A stretch of DNA of 27,667 nucleotides from Bacteriovoracaceae bacterium UBA4096 (GCA_002381945.1 DFXY01000012.1:1-27667), one strand, 5' to 3'; counted from the stretch's first letter, positions 8,098 to 16,436 are shown. The notes: a model not told the origin generated them from the sequence alone. Numbers and translations are program-made.

Positions 8098-9513
8098 ATG
8101 GATACGACACTCTCACTCAGGCAAAAGGCCCTCAAAATCAACTTAGCGAAGAAGTTTTATGGAACTTTCGCAGAGATCGGTGCTGGTCAAGAAGTGGCCC
8201 GCCATTTCTTTCAGGCCGGTGGTTCCAGTGGCTCTATTGCAAAAACTATATCCGCCTATGATATGACTTTCTCAGATTCTATCTATGGTAAAGAGCCTTC
8301 AGGACGTTATGTCTCACAGTCACGCTTACTAAAAATGCTTGAAAAAGAATTTCTCCTTCTGCAGGAACGCTTAGGTGATACCCGCGGGAAAGATCACGCT
8401 TTTTTCGTTTTTGCTGACACTGTGGCAGCACTTAATTTTAAAAAAACGAATGAGGCCCACGGTTGGCTTGGGATGCGTTTTCAAAGCACCCCAGGGGCCG
8501 AAATAAGTGACGTAGTCATTCATGTCCGAATGTTTGATCCCCAGAATCTAATGCAGCAAGATGCTCTGGGAATCATGGGTCTTAATCTGGCCTATGCTTC
8601 TTTATTTCTTCAGCATGATCCCGAAGCCTTTATTCGTTCTTTGATGGATCATTTGGATGCTTCCCGGGTTGAAATTAATTTCATCCGTTTTGGTGGGCAT
8701 GCTTTTAAAGATATTGATAACCGTTTGATGAATCTTCAGCTTTTGAAGGAAGGTTACACTCAGGCCATCATGTTTGATGAAAATGGTGAAGTTGTTCTTG
8801 CCAATGATCTTCTCTACAAAAAAGACGTTCTGGTAGTAAGGGGATCTTATCGCCCTCCAACGCTAGTTAGTTTTGATATGGTTAAGGCCGGCCTGTCTAA
8901 TTTTGCCAAAGATATTGGTAAAAGGCCGGAAGAGATTGTAACCATTTCTGAAATCACGATTTCGACATTAAAGGCCGAAGCAGGTGCTGTGACTAAAGAG
9001 GACTTCCTGGCAAGAGTCGATTTGATGTGCACCATGGGCCAGAAAGTTTTGATCACGAACTATCCTCAGTATTATAAACTTGCAAGCTACTTTGCTAAGC
9101 TCAATGTTCCCCATTTGGGTCTGGTGCTGGGTATTTATAACTTCCAGCAAATATTCACTGAAGAGTATGCCAACGTAGAAGGGGGCATTCTTGCGGCCTT
9201 AGGCCAGCTCTTCCGTGATTATGTTAAGGTCTACATCTATCCGTATAAGTCTGAAGCAGGTCAGATTGAAACCATGGCCAATTTGAAAGTACCGAAGGAA
9301 TTTGATCACCTCTTCGCCCATTTAAAAGGCATGAAACAAATCGATGATGTGGCAGAGTTTAATAAAGATATTCTTCATATCTATTCGTCGAAAGTGCTTC
9401 AGATGATAGTGAATAATGAGCCTGGCTGGGAGGAGATGGTTCCGCCTTCAGTGGCCAAGGCCATCAATGACAAATGTCTATTTGGGCACCCTTGTTTTTT
9501 AAGAGCGCCCTGA
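8098..9513 (+). CDS. Conserved cytosolic protein of the family often mislabelled 'TonB-dependent receptor'
   Basis: This 471-residue protein belongs to a broadly distributed family that databases sometimes label TonB-dependent receptor or nicotinamide-nucleotide adenylyltransferase. This is from memory of the family, not a search. Recognisable blocks are GTFAEIGAGQEVARHFFQAGG near residue 23, YDMTFSDSIYG near 54, HGWLGMRFQ near 120 and LYKKDVLVVRGSYRPPT near 240. There is no signal peptide, TonB box or beta-barrel pattern, so the receptor name cannot be right. The acidic and Gly-rich blocks look like a soluble enzyme, but no catalytic signature is evident. GGAAG six bases before the ATG supports the start. 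It ends 3 bases from the opposing secreted-protein gene. Confidence 0.75.
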   Translation: MDTTLSLRQKALKINLAKKFYGTFAEIGAGQEVARHFFQAGGSSGSIAKTISAYDMTFSDSIYGKEPSGRYVSQSRLLKMLEKEFLLLQERLGDTRGKDHAFFVFADTVAALNFKKTNEAHGWLGMRFQSTPGAEISDVVIHVRMFDPQNLMQQDALGIMGLNLAYASLFLQHDPEAFIRSLMDHLDASRVEINFIRFGGHAFKDIDNRLMNLQLLKEGYTQAIMFDENGEVVLANDLLYKKDVLVVRGSYRPPTLVSFDMVKAGLSNFAKDIGKRPEEIVTISEITISTLKAEAGAVTKEDFLARVDLMCTMGQKVLITNYPQYYKLASYFAKLNVPHLGLVLGIYNFQQIFTEEYANVEGGILAALGQLFRDYVKVYIYPYKSEAGQIETMANLKVPKEFDHLFAHLKGMKQIDDVAEFNKDILHIYSSKVLQMIVNNEPGWEEMVPPSVAKAINDKCLFGHPCFLRAP

Positions 9514-9516
9514 AAC

Positions 9517-9873
9517 CTATTCCTCAATTTGATAAAGACAGGTTGCCGCTGGATACACGATACGAAGAGTTCGGGTCTGTGGATAGAATGTGGCGTAAAT
9601 GAGGTTTGTGCCAAAGCGTCCCTGAGGATACTGAGTGACCACTTCTTTATAATGACAATAAGTCGTCCCACATTCAGTTGCCTGATAGTCCTCGTAAATT
9701 TCCCCCTCATAGCTTGAAACTATAATTTCTTGGGTGATATCATCTGAACAAATCTTCAAGTCATCAAAACGGCAATACTTCAGGTTTTCAGGGTTTGAAT
9801 TCAAGTGTTTGCAATCAGCAAAGGTATTCTGAGCAAAAACAACACTTAAAAAGACAGCGATCAATAGTTTCAT
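9517..9873 (-). CDS. Secreted cysteine-rich small protein
   Basis: This 118-residue protein has a Sec signal peptide with likely cleavage after TFA (residue 19). The mature part of about 99 residues has six cysteines (21, 34, 42, 68, 73, 112), enough for three disulfides, and is rich in Tyr and in alternating hydrophobic stretches, so it is probably a compact beta protein in the periplasm or outside the cell. No family is recognised. AAGGAGA precedes the start with good spacing. It is divergent from the LysR-type gene, with 92 bases between, so it is a candidate target of that regulator; this is inference from position only. Confidence 0.75.
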   Translation of the reverse strand: MKLLIAVFLSVVFAQNTFADCKHLNSNPENLKYCRFDDLKICSDDITQEIIVSSYEGEIYEDYQATECGTTYCHYKEVVTQYPQGRFGTNLIYATFYPQTRTLRIVYPAATCLYQIEE

Positions 9874-9965
9874 AACTTCTCCTTTATGTAATGACAGGGT
9901 TATCGCTCAGACCAGTAAATCTGTATGTTGCTAAAAAGTCATTTTTGCGTTAACAATTAATCAAC

Positions 9966-10826
9966 ATGGAAAACTACCTTATTCCTCCCGAGTATTGCTT
10001 GGTCATTAATGCTTTCATTCAAACCGGCAGTTTGCGGGAAGCTGCCCAGTTGTTGAAAATCGACCCCGCGGCCTTAGTCAGGAAAGCTCAAAAGATATCC
10101 GGAGAGTTTGGATTGATTGAAAAGGTGGGTAATAAATGGGTCGTAACGGACGCTGGCCGAAAAATTGCGCAGTGGACGGATGAGAGTATTGCGAGACAGA
10201 AAAGTATTTTAAATGAAAAGTCCATGCTCAGGATTGCTTCTTTCACCTGGTTAGCAGAGGAAGTTTTAATCCCTCATTATTCAAAGCTTCATGAAATGAC
10301 TGGAGGTAAATTTACCTGGTCATTCAAAACAATTTCATCTGATCTGGAAAAAGAGCTCATAAACAATCGTTCTGATTATGTCGTGACCGGCTTTGCGCCT
10401 AATGATCCCATGGTGGCCCATAAAAGAATTGCGGTTCATTCCTGGAAGGTCATAGCTCCGGTGAGTTGGAAGAAAAAATTGGGAAATTTAAAAGGGAGTG
10501 ATCTTATAAAGGAGTTGCAAAGGAAACCTTACGTTCGATTCTCCTTATTAAATCCAGAGCAGACTTTAGGTTTTAATCCTCAAGCATATTCTCCCTTAAT
10601 GGTAGACGGAGTCATTGGTATTAGAGCGGCCGTGGCGAGAGGTTTGGGTTGGAGTTGTGTGCCGGCCATGGCGATAAATTCCCTTTTGGATGATGATAAA
10701 ATCATCACTATGGATTTGCCGGTAAGTACCAAAGATAATCTTTCACTCTGGTGGCTTAGATCCAGAAAGGATTCCTTGAAAAATTCCTCGGTCATTGCGA
10801 AATGGATCACTGAAATTACTAAATAA
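9966..10826 (+). CDS. LysR-type transcriptional regulator
   Basis: This 286-residue DNA-binding regulator has the LysR architecture. An N-terminal winged helix-turn-helix occupies about residues 8-65 (VINAFIQTGSLREAAQLLKI, with the spacing of the recognition helix), and a two-lobed effector-binding domain runs from about 88 on, including the typical GVIGIRAAVARGLGWSCVPA segment. The HTH is somewhat divergent, because the usual Ser-Ser-Ile recognition motif is replaced by DPAALVRKAQK. No Shine-Dalgarno is seen. An imperfect AT-rich inverted repeat (9949-9965) lies directly against the ATG and could be an autoregulatory site. The effector is unknown. It overlaps the opposing ogt-like gene by 8 bp. 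Confidence 0.82.
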   Translation: MENYLIPPEYCLVINAFIQTGSLREAAQLLKIDPAALVRKAQKISGEFGLIEKVGNKWVVTDAGRKIAQWTDESIARQKSILNEKSMLRIASFTWLAEEVLIPHYSKLHEMTGGKFTWSFKTISSDLEKELINNRSDYVVTGFAPNDPMVAHKRIAVHSWKVIAPVSWKKKLGNLKGSDLIKELQRKPYVRFSLLNPEQTLGFNPQAYSPLMVDGVIGIRAAVARGLGWSCVPAMAINSLLDDDKIITMDLPVSTKDNLSLWWLRSRKDSLKNSSVIAKWITEITK

Positions 10827-11289
10827 GATAACCTTCCAGCTTGAGTAATTCTTCTTTCATCTTTAGGCCATGAGCAAAGCCACCCATTCCCTTCGAACCT
10901 AATACCCGGTGACAGGGATAAATGAGCATAAAAGGGTTTCTGCCACAGGCAGATCCTATGGCCTGATAGGCCTTGGAATCCATTCTTTCGGCCAGATCTT
11001 TATAGGTGGCAACTTTGCCGTAAGGGATTTTCCTCATCTCCTTCAAGACTTTAAGTTGAAAAGGTTTAATCACTGAATAATCAAGTTTTATAGAAATCTT
11101 CTTCGATTTTCCGGTTAGAAAAAGAGCAAGTTGTTGATAGCAATCCTGGAAAAAGGGATCGAGCATAGCAGTTGACCTGCCTTTGGCCACATCAATTCCG
11201 GCCAGAGATTTTCCATCAAAGGTGGTTAATTTTAGAGTCCCTACAATAGGTAAGGGTGGCAGAATCACGCTCTTAGATTGTTCTTTCAT
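10819..11289 (-). CDS. ogt: Methylated-DNA--[protein]-cysteine S-methyltransferase
   Basis: This suicide repair protein moves alkyl groups from O6-alkylguanine to its own cysteine. The C-terminal half shows the family order: FQLKVLKEMRKIPYGKVATYKDLAERM (about residues 77-103), the GSACGRNP helix with the arginine finger, and the active site PCHRV with acceptor Cys 126, then GMGGFAHGLKMKEELLKLEG. The length of 156 residues is that of the short Ogt/MGMT class, without the Ada N-terminal domain, so it should not act as a regulator. It reads away from the lipoate-ligase-like gene, whose likely start is only about 23 bases off, and converges on the LysR gene. Whether the name ogt or ada-C is preferred is a matter of taste. 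Confidence 0.93.
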   Translation of the reverse strand: MKEQSKSVILPPLPIVGTLKLTTFDGKSLAGIDVAKGRSTAMLDPFFQDCYQQLALFLTGKSKKISIKLDYSVIKPFQLKVLKEMRKIPYGKVATYKDLAERMDSKAYQAIGSACGRNPFMLIYPCHRVLGSKGMGGFAHGLKMKEELLKLEGYLI

Positions 11290-11312
11290 GATTGGCAGTC
11301 TATCATGGCCCC

Positions 11313-12197
11313 ATGATGAAAGTCTTTACTTCACCCTTTAATAACCCCTTCATCAATCTGGCCCTGGAGGATCATTTCCTTCGTGGGGGGGCAGATCTGC
11401 CACTGCTGTTTTTTTATGTAAATAGACCCTCGGTAGTTCTCGGAAGATTTCAAAATCCTTGGCTTGAGACTAATTTATCCTACTTAGTGGAAAACGATAT
11501 CTGGTTGGTCAGACGTCAAAGTGGTGGCGGCTGTGTATTTCATGATCATGGGAATTTAAATTTTAGTTTTATCGTTCCTGAGGGAATGATTGACCGTAAA
11601 AAACATGCAGAATTATTAAAAGAGGCCTTCGCTCAAGCTGACATCGAGCTTATGATCTCTCCACGGAATGACCTCTGGCTTAAATCTCAGGAAGGTGAGT
11701 GGAAAAAGATTTCAGGCTCTGCCTACAAACAAACAAAAACGGCTTCCTTTCATCATGGCACTTTTTTAGTCAGTAGTGATCTGGCCCAGCTCGAAGAGAG
11801 TCTGAAGCACACTATAATTCCTACTCAGACCAAGTCCATCGCTTCGGTCCGCTCTCGGGTGATCACTCTTAATCAGAGGCATCCGGGTATTGAAATTAAG
11901 GACGTCGTTGAGCTTGTGGCCCACCATTTTAAAACGATTCCTTTTGAAATAGACGGGACCCTTCTCTCATTGCCTGAGGTTCAGGAGAGTTTCCGGCATC
12001 TTAGCTCTTGGGAATGGTTGTGGGGAGAGACTCCCTTATTTGAAACTCACGGTGTTGCCGTGAGGAAAGGCATTATTGAAGCGTCGGGTGAGAAGTTCAC
12101 CAGTGAGTCTATGAAGAACATTTTTAATGCCACAGACTTACAAAGAATGTTTCCCGATTTTAGTGAGCAGCACAAGTCGAGCAGCCAGATTTTGTAG
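11313..12197 (+). CDS. lplA: Lipoate--protein ligase A family protein
   Basis: This protein activates lipoate (or octanoate) with ATP and attaches it to lysines of 2-oxoacid dehydrogenase or GcvH carrier domains. It is recognised by NPFINLALEDHFL near the N-terminus, the nucleotide-binding RRQSGGGCVFHDHGNLNFSF around residues 68-87, and KKISGSAYK near 130 with the catalytic-type lysine. The length of about 294 residues matches short LplA proteins. A TTG at 11292 extends the frame upstream, but the ATGs at 11313 and 11316 agree better with the family. None has a clear Shine-Dalgarno, so the start is uncertain. The related octanoyltransferase LipM shares these motifs and is the main alternative. 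The 3' end overlaps the opposing 91-residue gene by 38 bp. Confidence 0.85.
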   Translation: MMKVFTSPFNNPFINLALEDHFLRGGADLPLLFFYVNRPSVVLGRFQNPWLETNLSYLVENDIWLVRRQSGGGCVFHDHGNLNFSFIVPEGMIDRKKHAELLKEAFAQADIELMISPRNDLWLKSQEGEWKKISGSAYKQTKTASFHHGTFLVSSDLAQLEESLKHTIIPTQTKSIASVRSRVITLNQRHPGIEIKDVVELVAHHFKTIPFEIDGTLLSLPEVQESFRHLSSWEWLWGETPLFETHGVAVRKGIIEASGEKFTSESMKNIFNATDLQRMFPDFSEQHKSSSQIL

Positions 12198-12435
12198 CTG
12201 TCTGATCTTCAAAGGTCCAGTCTGAGTAATTGTCATTTAAATACAGACAAGCATCTGTCAGAGAATCAAAACGTTCCTGAAAAACTTCCTGGTCCTCATT
12301 TTCAAGAACAGTCACATAATATTCCAGGCGGTCTTCCTGAATCGATTCAGGGTTGGCGCCAAAGGAAATCATTGCCATGAAGTTTCCATTCATGAAGCGG
12401 GTATAAGTCCAATTCTCAATATTTACACACTGCAT
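12160..12435 (-). CDS. Small hypothetical protein with C-terminal CxxC
   Basis: This 91-residue acidic protein is of no family I recognise. The N-terminal half looks like a beta-rich small domain (FMAMISFGANPE, then EYYVTVLENEDQEVFQERFDSL), followed by a helix (TDACLYLNDNY) and a short tail ending GCSTCAAH. The terminal Cys-x-x-Cys next to His could bind a metal or a redox partner. The start has only a weak GAGAG upstream. The last 38 bp lie inside the lplA gene on the other strand. It is divergent from rpmG, with a 95-bp shared upstream region. No signal peptide is present, so it should be cytosolic. Confidence 0.6.
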   Translation of the reverse strand: MQCVNIENWTYTRFMNGNFMAMISFGANPESIQEDRLEYYVTVLENEDQEVFQERFDSLTDACLYLNDNYSDWTFEDQTATKSGCSTCAAH

Positions 12436-12460
12436 CCGACACTCTCGATCAAGTAAAGTC

Positions 12461-12489
12461 TTGTATTCCTAGAGCATCTAGTCTATAGT
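12461..12489 (+). promoter_or_regulatory. Candidate sigma-70 promoter for rpmG
   Basis: TTGTAT (12461-12466) and TATAGT (12484-12489) are separated by exactly 17 bases and lie about 40 bases before the rpmG start codon. The -10 element matches 5 of 6 consensus positions and the -35 only 3. Transcription start is not determined. Confidence 0.45.
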
Positions 12490-12530
12490 TTGTGGACTTT
12501 TATGTAAATGATTACCATTGCGAGGATATT

Positions 12531-12707
12531 ATGGCGAAGGGACCACGAGTTATTGTGACTTTAGAATGTACAGAAGCTAGAAAAGAAGGATCTTCTCCTT
12601 CTCGTTATACAACTACAAAAAACAAGAAAACGACTCCAGAGCGTCTTGAAATGAAGAAGTATAATCCAAATCTTCGTCGTCACACTGTTCACAAAGAAAT
12701 TAAGTAA
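12531..12707 (+). CDS. rpmG: 50S ribosomal protein L33
   Basis: This 58-residue ribosomal protein of the large subunit near the E site is identified by MAKGPRVIVTLECTEARKEG, SRYTTTKNKK, TPERLEMKKYNP and LRRHTVHKEIK, essentially the full L33 pattern. It has only one cysteine, so it is the zinc-free paralogue type. An upstream in-frame ATG at 12492 would add 13 residues, but GAGG with 5 bases to the ATG at 12531 and the family N-terminus fix the start. A strong terminator follows. It is not next to rpmB here (L28 is about 4 kb away), unlike the common rpmB-rpmG pair. Confidence 0.97.
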   Translation: MAKGPRVIVTLECTEARKEGSSPSRYTTTKNKKTTPERLEMKKYNPNLRRHTVHKEIK

Positions 12708-12733
12708 TTTCTCATCTTTTTGAGTTAATTAAT

Positions 12734-12763
12734 AAAAAAGGGACACGAAGGTGTCCCTTTTTT
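12734..12763. terminator. Bidirectional rho-independent terminator between rpmG and the DUF4340 gene
   Basis: The structure is an A6 tract, a GGGACAC stem arm, a GAAG loop, the GTGTCCC arm and a T6 tract. Because the A and T tracts flank the stem symmetrically, it can end rpmG transcription on the plus strand and the DUF4340 gene on the minus strand, whose stop codon is only 3 bases away. Confidence 0.93.
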
Positions 12764-12766
12764 ATT

Positions 12767-13762
12767 TTATTTAAGCTCATTCGGTTTAATTTGCAGCATT
12801 TTTAATTGGGCCTGATCTATCAGGAGAAAAGACTGTTTTTCATCAGTCGAAAGTGCGTAAGTCCCACTCTTAATCACATTCATTCCAGGTATCTGGCCCC
12901 TGACATCACTGATGACATAGTTCCGCACACCTTGAGTTGAAATAATCTTGAGGTTAAGTCCTGGGCCCGCCATGGTTTTTTGCATGAAGGCCTGTTGTTC
13001 GGGATTGAGCTGGTCGAGGATGGAATAACTCTTAACTTCTTCCAGACGTTCAAAGAGCTTTTTGACTTTGGTTTCAGATAGCTGAGTTCCGCTTTGATCA
13101 ATCCACTGATCATCACGTTTGAGGATTTTTAACTGGAGTCCTGCCGGGCCATAAATTTCAAGGGAATTAAGTGAGTCCATATTTAAAGCGAAAACTTTTG
13201 ATTCAACTAATTGGGCCAGGTCATAGCTTTCCAGCGCCATTTCTATTGGATCAATCTGATAGATCTGGTCCTGACTCGAAAGAGAAAGATAAGCCGAGTT
13301 ATCAATTGGATTAATAAGACCAATTTTAAATTCAAAGTTTTTGTTTTTTTGGTTCGTGAAAAACAATGTCAAAGTAGGGTTATCCAGTGAGAAGCTGGTG
13401 ATGTTAATGGGTTCAAGTCGGTGAAAGTTTCTGACTCTTATGACATTTAGAGCATCAATGATCTTTGAAATGACATCACCCTTTAAGCGCAAAACCTGGG
13501 GTTCTATCATTTGCCAAGGTCCACTTAGATTGGCCTCAGGATGAGCATTCTCAAAGATAAATGTTCCGTGCTTGTTAGTTAGTTTAAAGCTCTTTAATCT
13601 TTGCAGCTCATTGATTGGAACCGGATTGGCATAAATTTGAGCAATATCCACTTCAGGTGTCTGAGATTCAAATACCTCGGCAAATAATCCCAAAAAGAGG
13701 AGGACAAAAAAGAAAAAAACTACCAGGAAGGTAGAAAGGGAGAGTCTTCGTCGGTTCTTCAT
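12767..13762 (-). CDS. DUF4340 domain membrane-anchored protein
   Basis: This 331-residue protein has one N-terminal transmembrane helix (about residues 9-28, very Phe-rich) and a periplasmic-type domain that fits DUF4340. It contains repeated beta segments with the family hallmarks GPWQMIEP (about 81-88), LRLKGDVISKIIDALNVIRV, and later KILKRDDQWID. DUF4340 proteins often accompany ABC-type or gliding-related export systems, but no ABC gene is adjacent here. The gene starts inside the end of the PilZ-like gene (4-bp ATGA overlap), so they are probably made together. It ends at the bidirectional terminator. The exact role is unknown. Confidence 0.72.
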   Translation of the reverse strand: MKNRRRLSLSTFLVVFFFFVLLFLGLFAEVFESQTPEVDIAQIYANPVPINELQRLKSFKLTNKHGTFIFENAHPEANLSGPWQMIEPQVLRLKGDVISKIIDALNVIRVRNFHRLEPINITSFSLDNPTLTLFFTNQKNKNFEFKIGLINPIDNSAYLSLSSQDQIYQIDPIEMALESYDLAQLVESKVFALNMDSLNSLEIYGPAGLQLKILKRDDQWIDQSGTQLSETKVKKLFERLEEVKSYSILDQLNPEQQAFMQKTMAGPGLNLKIISTQGVRNYVISDVRGQIPGMNVIKSGTYALSTDEKQSFLLIDQAQLKMLQIKPNELK

Positions 13763-14511
13763 GGATTTGAATCATCTTCAGCGTCTTTCTTGCCTTTTTT
13801 CTTATCCGGAAGAGTAGGTTCGATCGACTTTAAAAAGTTTCTTAGATGGTCCCGTTCACCTTTCATGCTAAATGAGAATTTACACTGTAGTCGGTAATCA
13901 GGTTTAGTTGAACTGATGATTCGACTTCTCATGGCATAATGATGGCAATAGGTAACATCTGCTGTCATCATGAAGTTTTGAGGAATTAAAAATTCCACAA
14001 CAACAGACTGACCTTGGAGAAACTTATCTTTGGTAAAACTCAACATATGTTCCATGTTGATATCTGATAATAAAATAAAACCATAGGAGACTTTTTCCAG
14101 GTCTGGTGGCTGGCGCTGGTAGGGTCGTTCTAGAATAGGGTTTGGTTTATTGGTTTCCAGCCCTTGCAGTGTTTGTTCGGCTATGATTTCTTCTGCTTCA
14201 TTTAAAGCTTTATTTTCTGTTTCTTCAGATGGAGCTTCTTCGGCCTGGGTCTCTTCTCCTAACGACTCCATTAAGGAGTTCATTCCGACTTCCGTGGCCT
14301 TACCACCAATGGGAACGACGTTATCGGGAGCATCTGAAGGATCTGATAACTTATAATAATTTTTAATATCTTCGATGAAGAGAGGAATTCCGGCCGCTTC
14401 ACATTCTTTCATTCTTCTTCCAATGGCAGCTTCAATTTCATCACGCAGACCCCAAAGGCGAATAGAGATTTTCTTCACTTCAATTGGATGGCCGCTTTTA
14501 TTATAAATCAT
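13759..14511 (-). CDS. Possible PilZ-like domain protein
   Basis: This 250-residue cytosolic protein has three parts: an N-terminal helical region (1-55), a low-complexity acidic linker (about 78-130) rich in Glu and Ala, and a C-terminal beta-rich domain of about 95 residues (VSYGFILLSDINMEHMLSF through FSFSMKGERDHLRNFLKS) followed by a lysine-rich tail. The C-terminal fold pattern resembles PilZ domains that sense cyclic di-GMP, but the canonical RxxxR and D/NxSxxG ligand motifs are not seen, so binding is doubtful. A good GAGG ribosome-binding site precedes the start. It overlaps the DUF4340 gene, which it leads in a two-gene operon. Confidence 0.55.
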   Translation of the reverse strand: MIYNKSGHPIEVKKISIRLWGLRDEIEAAIGRRMKECEAAGIPLFIEDIKNYYKLSDPSDAPDNVVPIGGKATEVGMNSLMESLGEETQAEEAPSEETENKALNEAEEIIAEQTLQGLETNKPNPILERPYQRQPPDLEKVSYGFILLSDINMEHMLSFTKDKFLQGQSVVVEFLIPQNFMMTADVTYCHHYAMRSRIISSTKPDYRLQCKFSFSMKGERDHLRNFLKSIEPTLPDKKKGKKDAEDDSNP

Positions 14512-14691
14512 TCATTTTCCTCTTCCCTCTATTGTGACCTAAGTCTTGATTTAGATAAAGAGAGGAAAAAGCATTCCGACTAGTTTGCTTGTAATTGACT
14601 AATTGCGTAAGACTATTTTTCCTCCCCCCTGTAAATTACTCAAGACCTCCTACAATTAAAGAACGTGAAAAATTTGAAGTTAGGAGAACGA

Positions 14692-16413
14692 ATGAAAAAA
14701 ATGTCTGTTGCTGCCGTACTTGGTCTCGCAGTTTTATCAACAAGTGCTTTTGCAAAGAGTGCTCAGTCCATGGAAGCACCATTTTTTCCTGGTGAAGTCC
14801 TGGTTAAAGTAAAACCGGGAGCTATGGGGAAGTTTCTCGCAAAGAAATCATTCCTTGGCGCAGACGTTAAGAGAGAATTAAAACTTTTGGCAGGTGATTA
14901 TCTGCTTTTGAAAACAAACAGCAAATCAACTCAGGGCCTTGTAAATGAACTGAATAATCTGGATGAAGTAGCATTTGCTGAACCAAACTATATTTATAAA
15001 GCGATAAATTCAACTCCCTCTGTTGAAGGCATGCTGACTGGTACAGTTAAAGAATACCAAAGTTCTCTGGCCCCACGTGACGCTCTTTATGGAAAGCTTT
15101 GGGGCCTTAATAACACTGGTTCCAATGAACCTGATAGAAACGGTGGATCTTCCACAACTCCAGGTGTCTCTGGTGCAGATGTAGATGCTGAGAAGGCCTG
15201 GTCGATTACCCGTGGGGATAAAAAAGTGGTTATTGCCGTCATCGATACCGGTATTGATTACAACCATCCAGATCTTAAAAATAACATGTGGGTTAATGAA
15301 AAAGAAATTCCTGGGAATGGAATTGACGATGATAGAAACGGTTATATTGATGACATCCATGGTTGGAATGCCAATGCTAAAAATGGTAATCCAATGGATG
15401 GAAATGACCATGGTACCCACTGTGCTGGTACTATCGGTGCTGAACATAACAATGGTCTCGGTGTTGCCGGCGTAATGGGGGATGTTTCCCTTATGGCAGT
15501 AAAATTCCTTTCTGATGAAGGATCTGGATCACTGGCAGATGCGGTTGTTGCCATTGATTATGCGACTCGCATGAATGTGGACGTCATGAGTAACTCATGG
15601 GGCGGTGGCGGTTTTTCACAGGCGCTGGAAGATTCAATCAAGGCGGCAAAGGATAAAGGCATTGTATTCGTAGCAGCTGCCGGAAATGACGGTACCAATA
15701 ACGATTCCCGCCCATCATATCCTGCTAACTATCAGGTTGAAAACGTCATCAGCGTGGCCTCACATACCGCTCAAGATGTTCTTTCTTCATTCTCGTGTTT
15801 TGGTAAGAGAACTGTTCATGTTGCAGCTCCAGGCAGTAACGTTCTATCCTCAACTCCTAATGGTGAATATAAAGTGTTCTCCGGAACATCGATGGCAACT
15901 CCCCACGTTTCAGGTGTAGTCGGGCTTCTTATTGCAGAGAAAGGAAGACTTCCTGTGCTTGAGTTACGGAATCGTTTAATGGCCACAACAGTTCCTGCCT
16001 CATCTTATAGAAAATCAACTGCTGCCGGCGGACGAGTCAGTGCTTATAATTTTCTGACAAATACTCGTATCCCTCGTCAGGAACCAAATGAAAATGCCTG
16101 GAGAGTTGAACCTCTGGCCGAAGTCTTTGAAACAGCTCATCCATACGCTGATAATGCTAAGACCAGCAAAACATATACTTTCCCAGGTGCAAAGTATGTG
16201 AAGTTTGTGGTCGAAAAGTATGACACTGAATCTGGCTATGATTTCATCACTTTTAAAGATGCCAAAGGCACTGTCATGGAGAAGCTTTCAGGTAAAGGTG
16301 AGAATTATGAAACAGATTATACGGAAACTAACTCTGTTACTGTTGAGTTCTCATCTGATTCAAGTCAGTCTCGTTGGGGTGTTGTGATAAAAGATGTGAA
16401 AGTCATTTATTAA
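14692..16413 (+). CDS. Secreted subtilisin-like serine protease with CUB-like C-terminus
   Basis: This exported S8 peptidase has 573 residues. A Sec signal peptide ends at AFA (about residue 21), followed by an inhibitor-type propeptide (about 30-105, GEVLVKVKPG to EPNYIYKA). The catalytic domain carries Asp 185 (AVIDTGID), His 240 (NDHGTHCAG), oxyanion Asn 332 (AAGNDG) and Ser 400 (GTSMATPH), so it should be active. The last 100 residues look like a CUB or jelly-roll domain (YDFITFKDAKG) that may bind substrate or surfaces. An upstream in-frame GTG at 14665 lengthens the frame, but AGGAGA before the ATG at 14692 and the signal peptide decide the start. A UUCG-loop terminator follows. The likely role is extracellular or prey protein digestion, which is inference. 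Confidence 0.95.
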   Translation: MKKMSVAAVLGLAVLSTSAFAKSAQSMEAPFFPGEVLVKVKPGAMGKFLAKKSFLGADVKRELKLLAGDYLLLKTNSKSTQGLVNELNNLDEVAFAEPNYIYKAINSTPSVEGMLTGTVKEYQSSLAPRDALYGKLWGLNNTGSNEPDRNGGSSTTPGVSGADVDAEKAWSITRGDKKVVIAVIDTGIDYNHPDLKNNMWVNEKEIPGNGIDDDRNGYIDDIHGWNANAKNGNPMDGNDHGTHCAGTIGAEHNNGLGVAGVMGDVSLMAVKFLSDEGSGSLADAVVAIDYATRMNVDVMSNSWGGGGFSQALEDSIKAAKDKGIVFVAAAGNDGTNNDSRPSYPANYQVENVISVASHTAQDVLSSFSCFGKRTVHVAAPGSNVLSSTPNGEYKVFSGTSMATPHVSGVVGLLIAEKGRLPVLELRNRLMATTVPASSYRKSTAAGGRVSAYNFLTNTRIPRQEPNENAWRVEPLAEVFETAHPYADNAKTSKTYTFPGAKYVKFVVEKYDTESGYDFITFKDAKGTVMEKLSGKGENYETDYTETNSVTVEFSSDSSQSRWGVVIKDVKVIY

Positions 16414-16436
16414 AATTCAAAAGTAATAAGAAATTC

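Noticed and set aside
9399..9710. 103-codon minus-strand frame across the end of the 471-residue gene and the secreted-protein gene
   Set aside because: Overlaps two better supported genes, no ribosome-binding site, no domain.
9938..9965. Possible promoter and LysR box before the LysR gene
   Set aside because: The -10 match is poor and the inverted repeat imperfect, so it is mentioned only with the gene.
11292..11315. TTG start of the lipoate-ligase gene at 11292
   Set aside because: The extra residues do not resemble the family N-terminus and no ribosome-binding site precedes them.
15010..15447. 145-codon open frame on the minus strand inside the subtilisin gene
   Set aside because: It lies fully within a strongly supported protease, has low-complexity Ile/Thr/Ser composition and no ribosome-binding site; a frame shadow.
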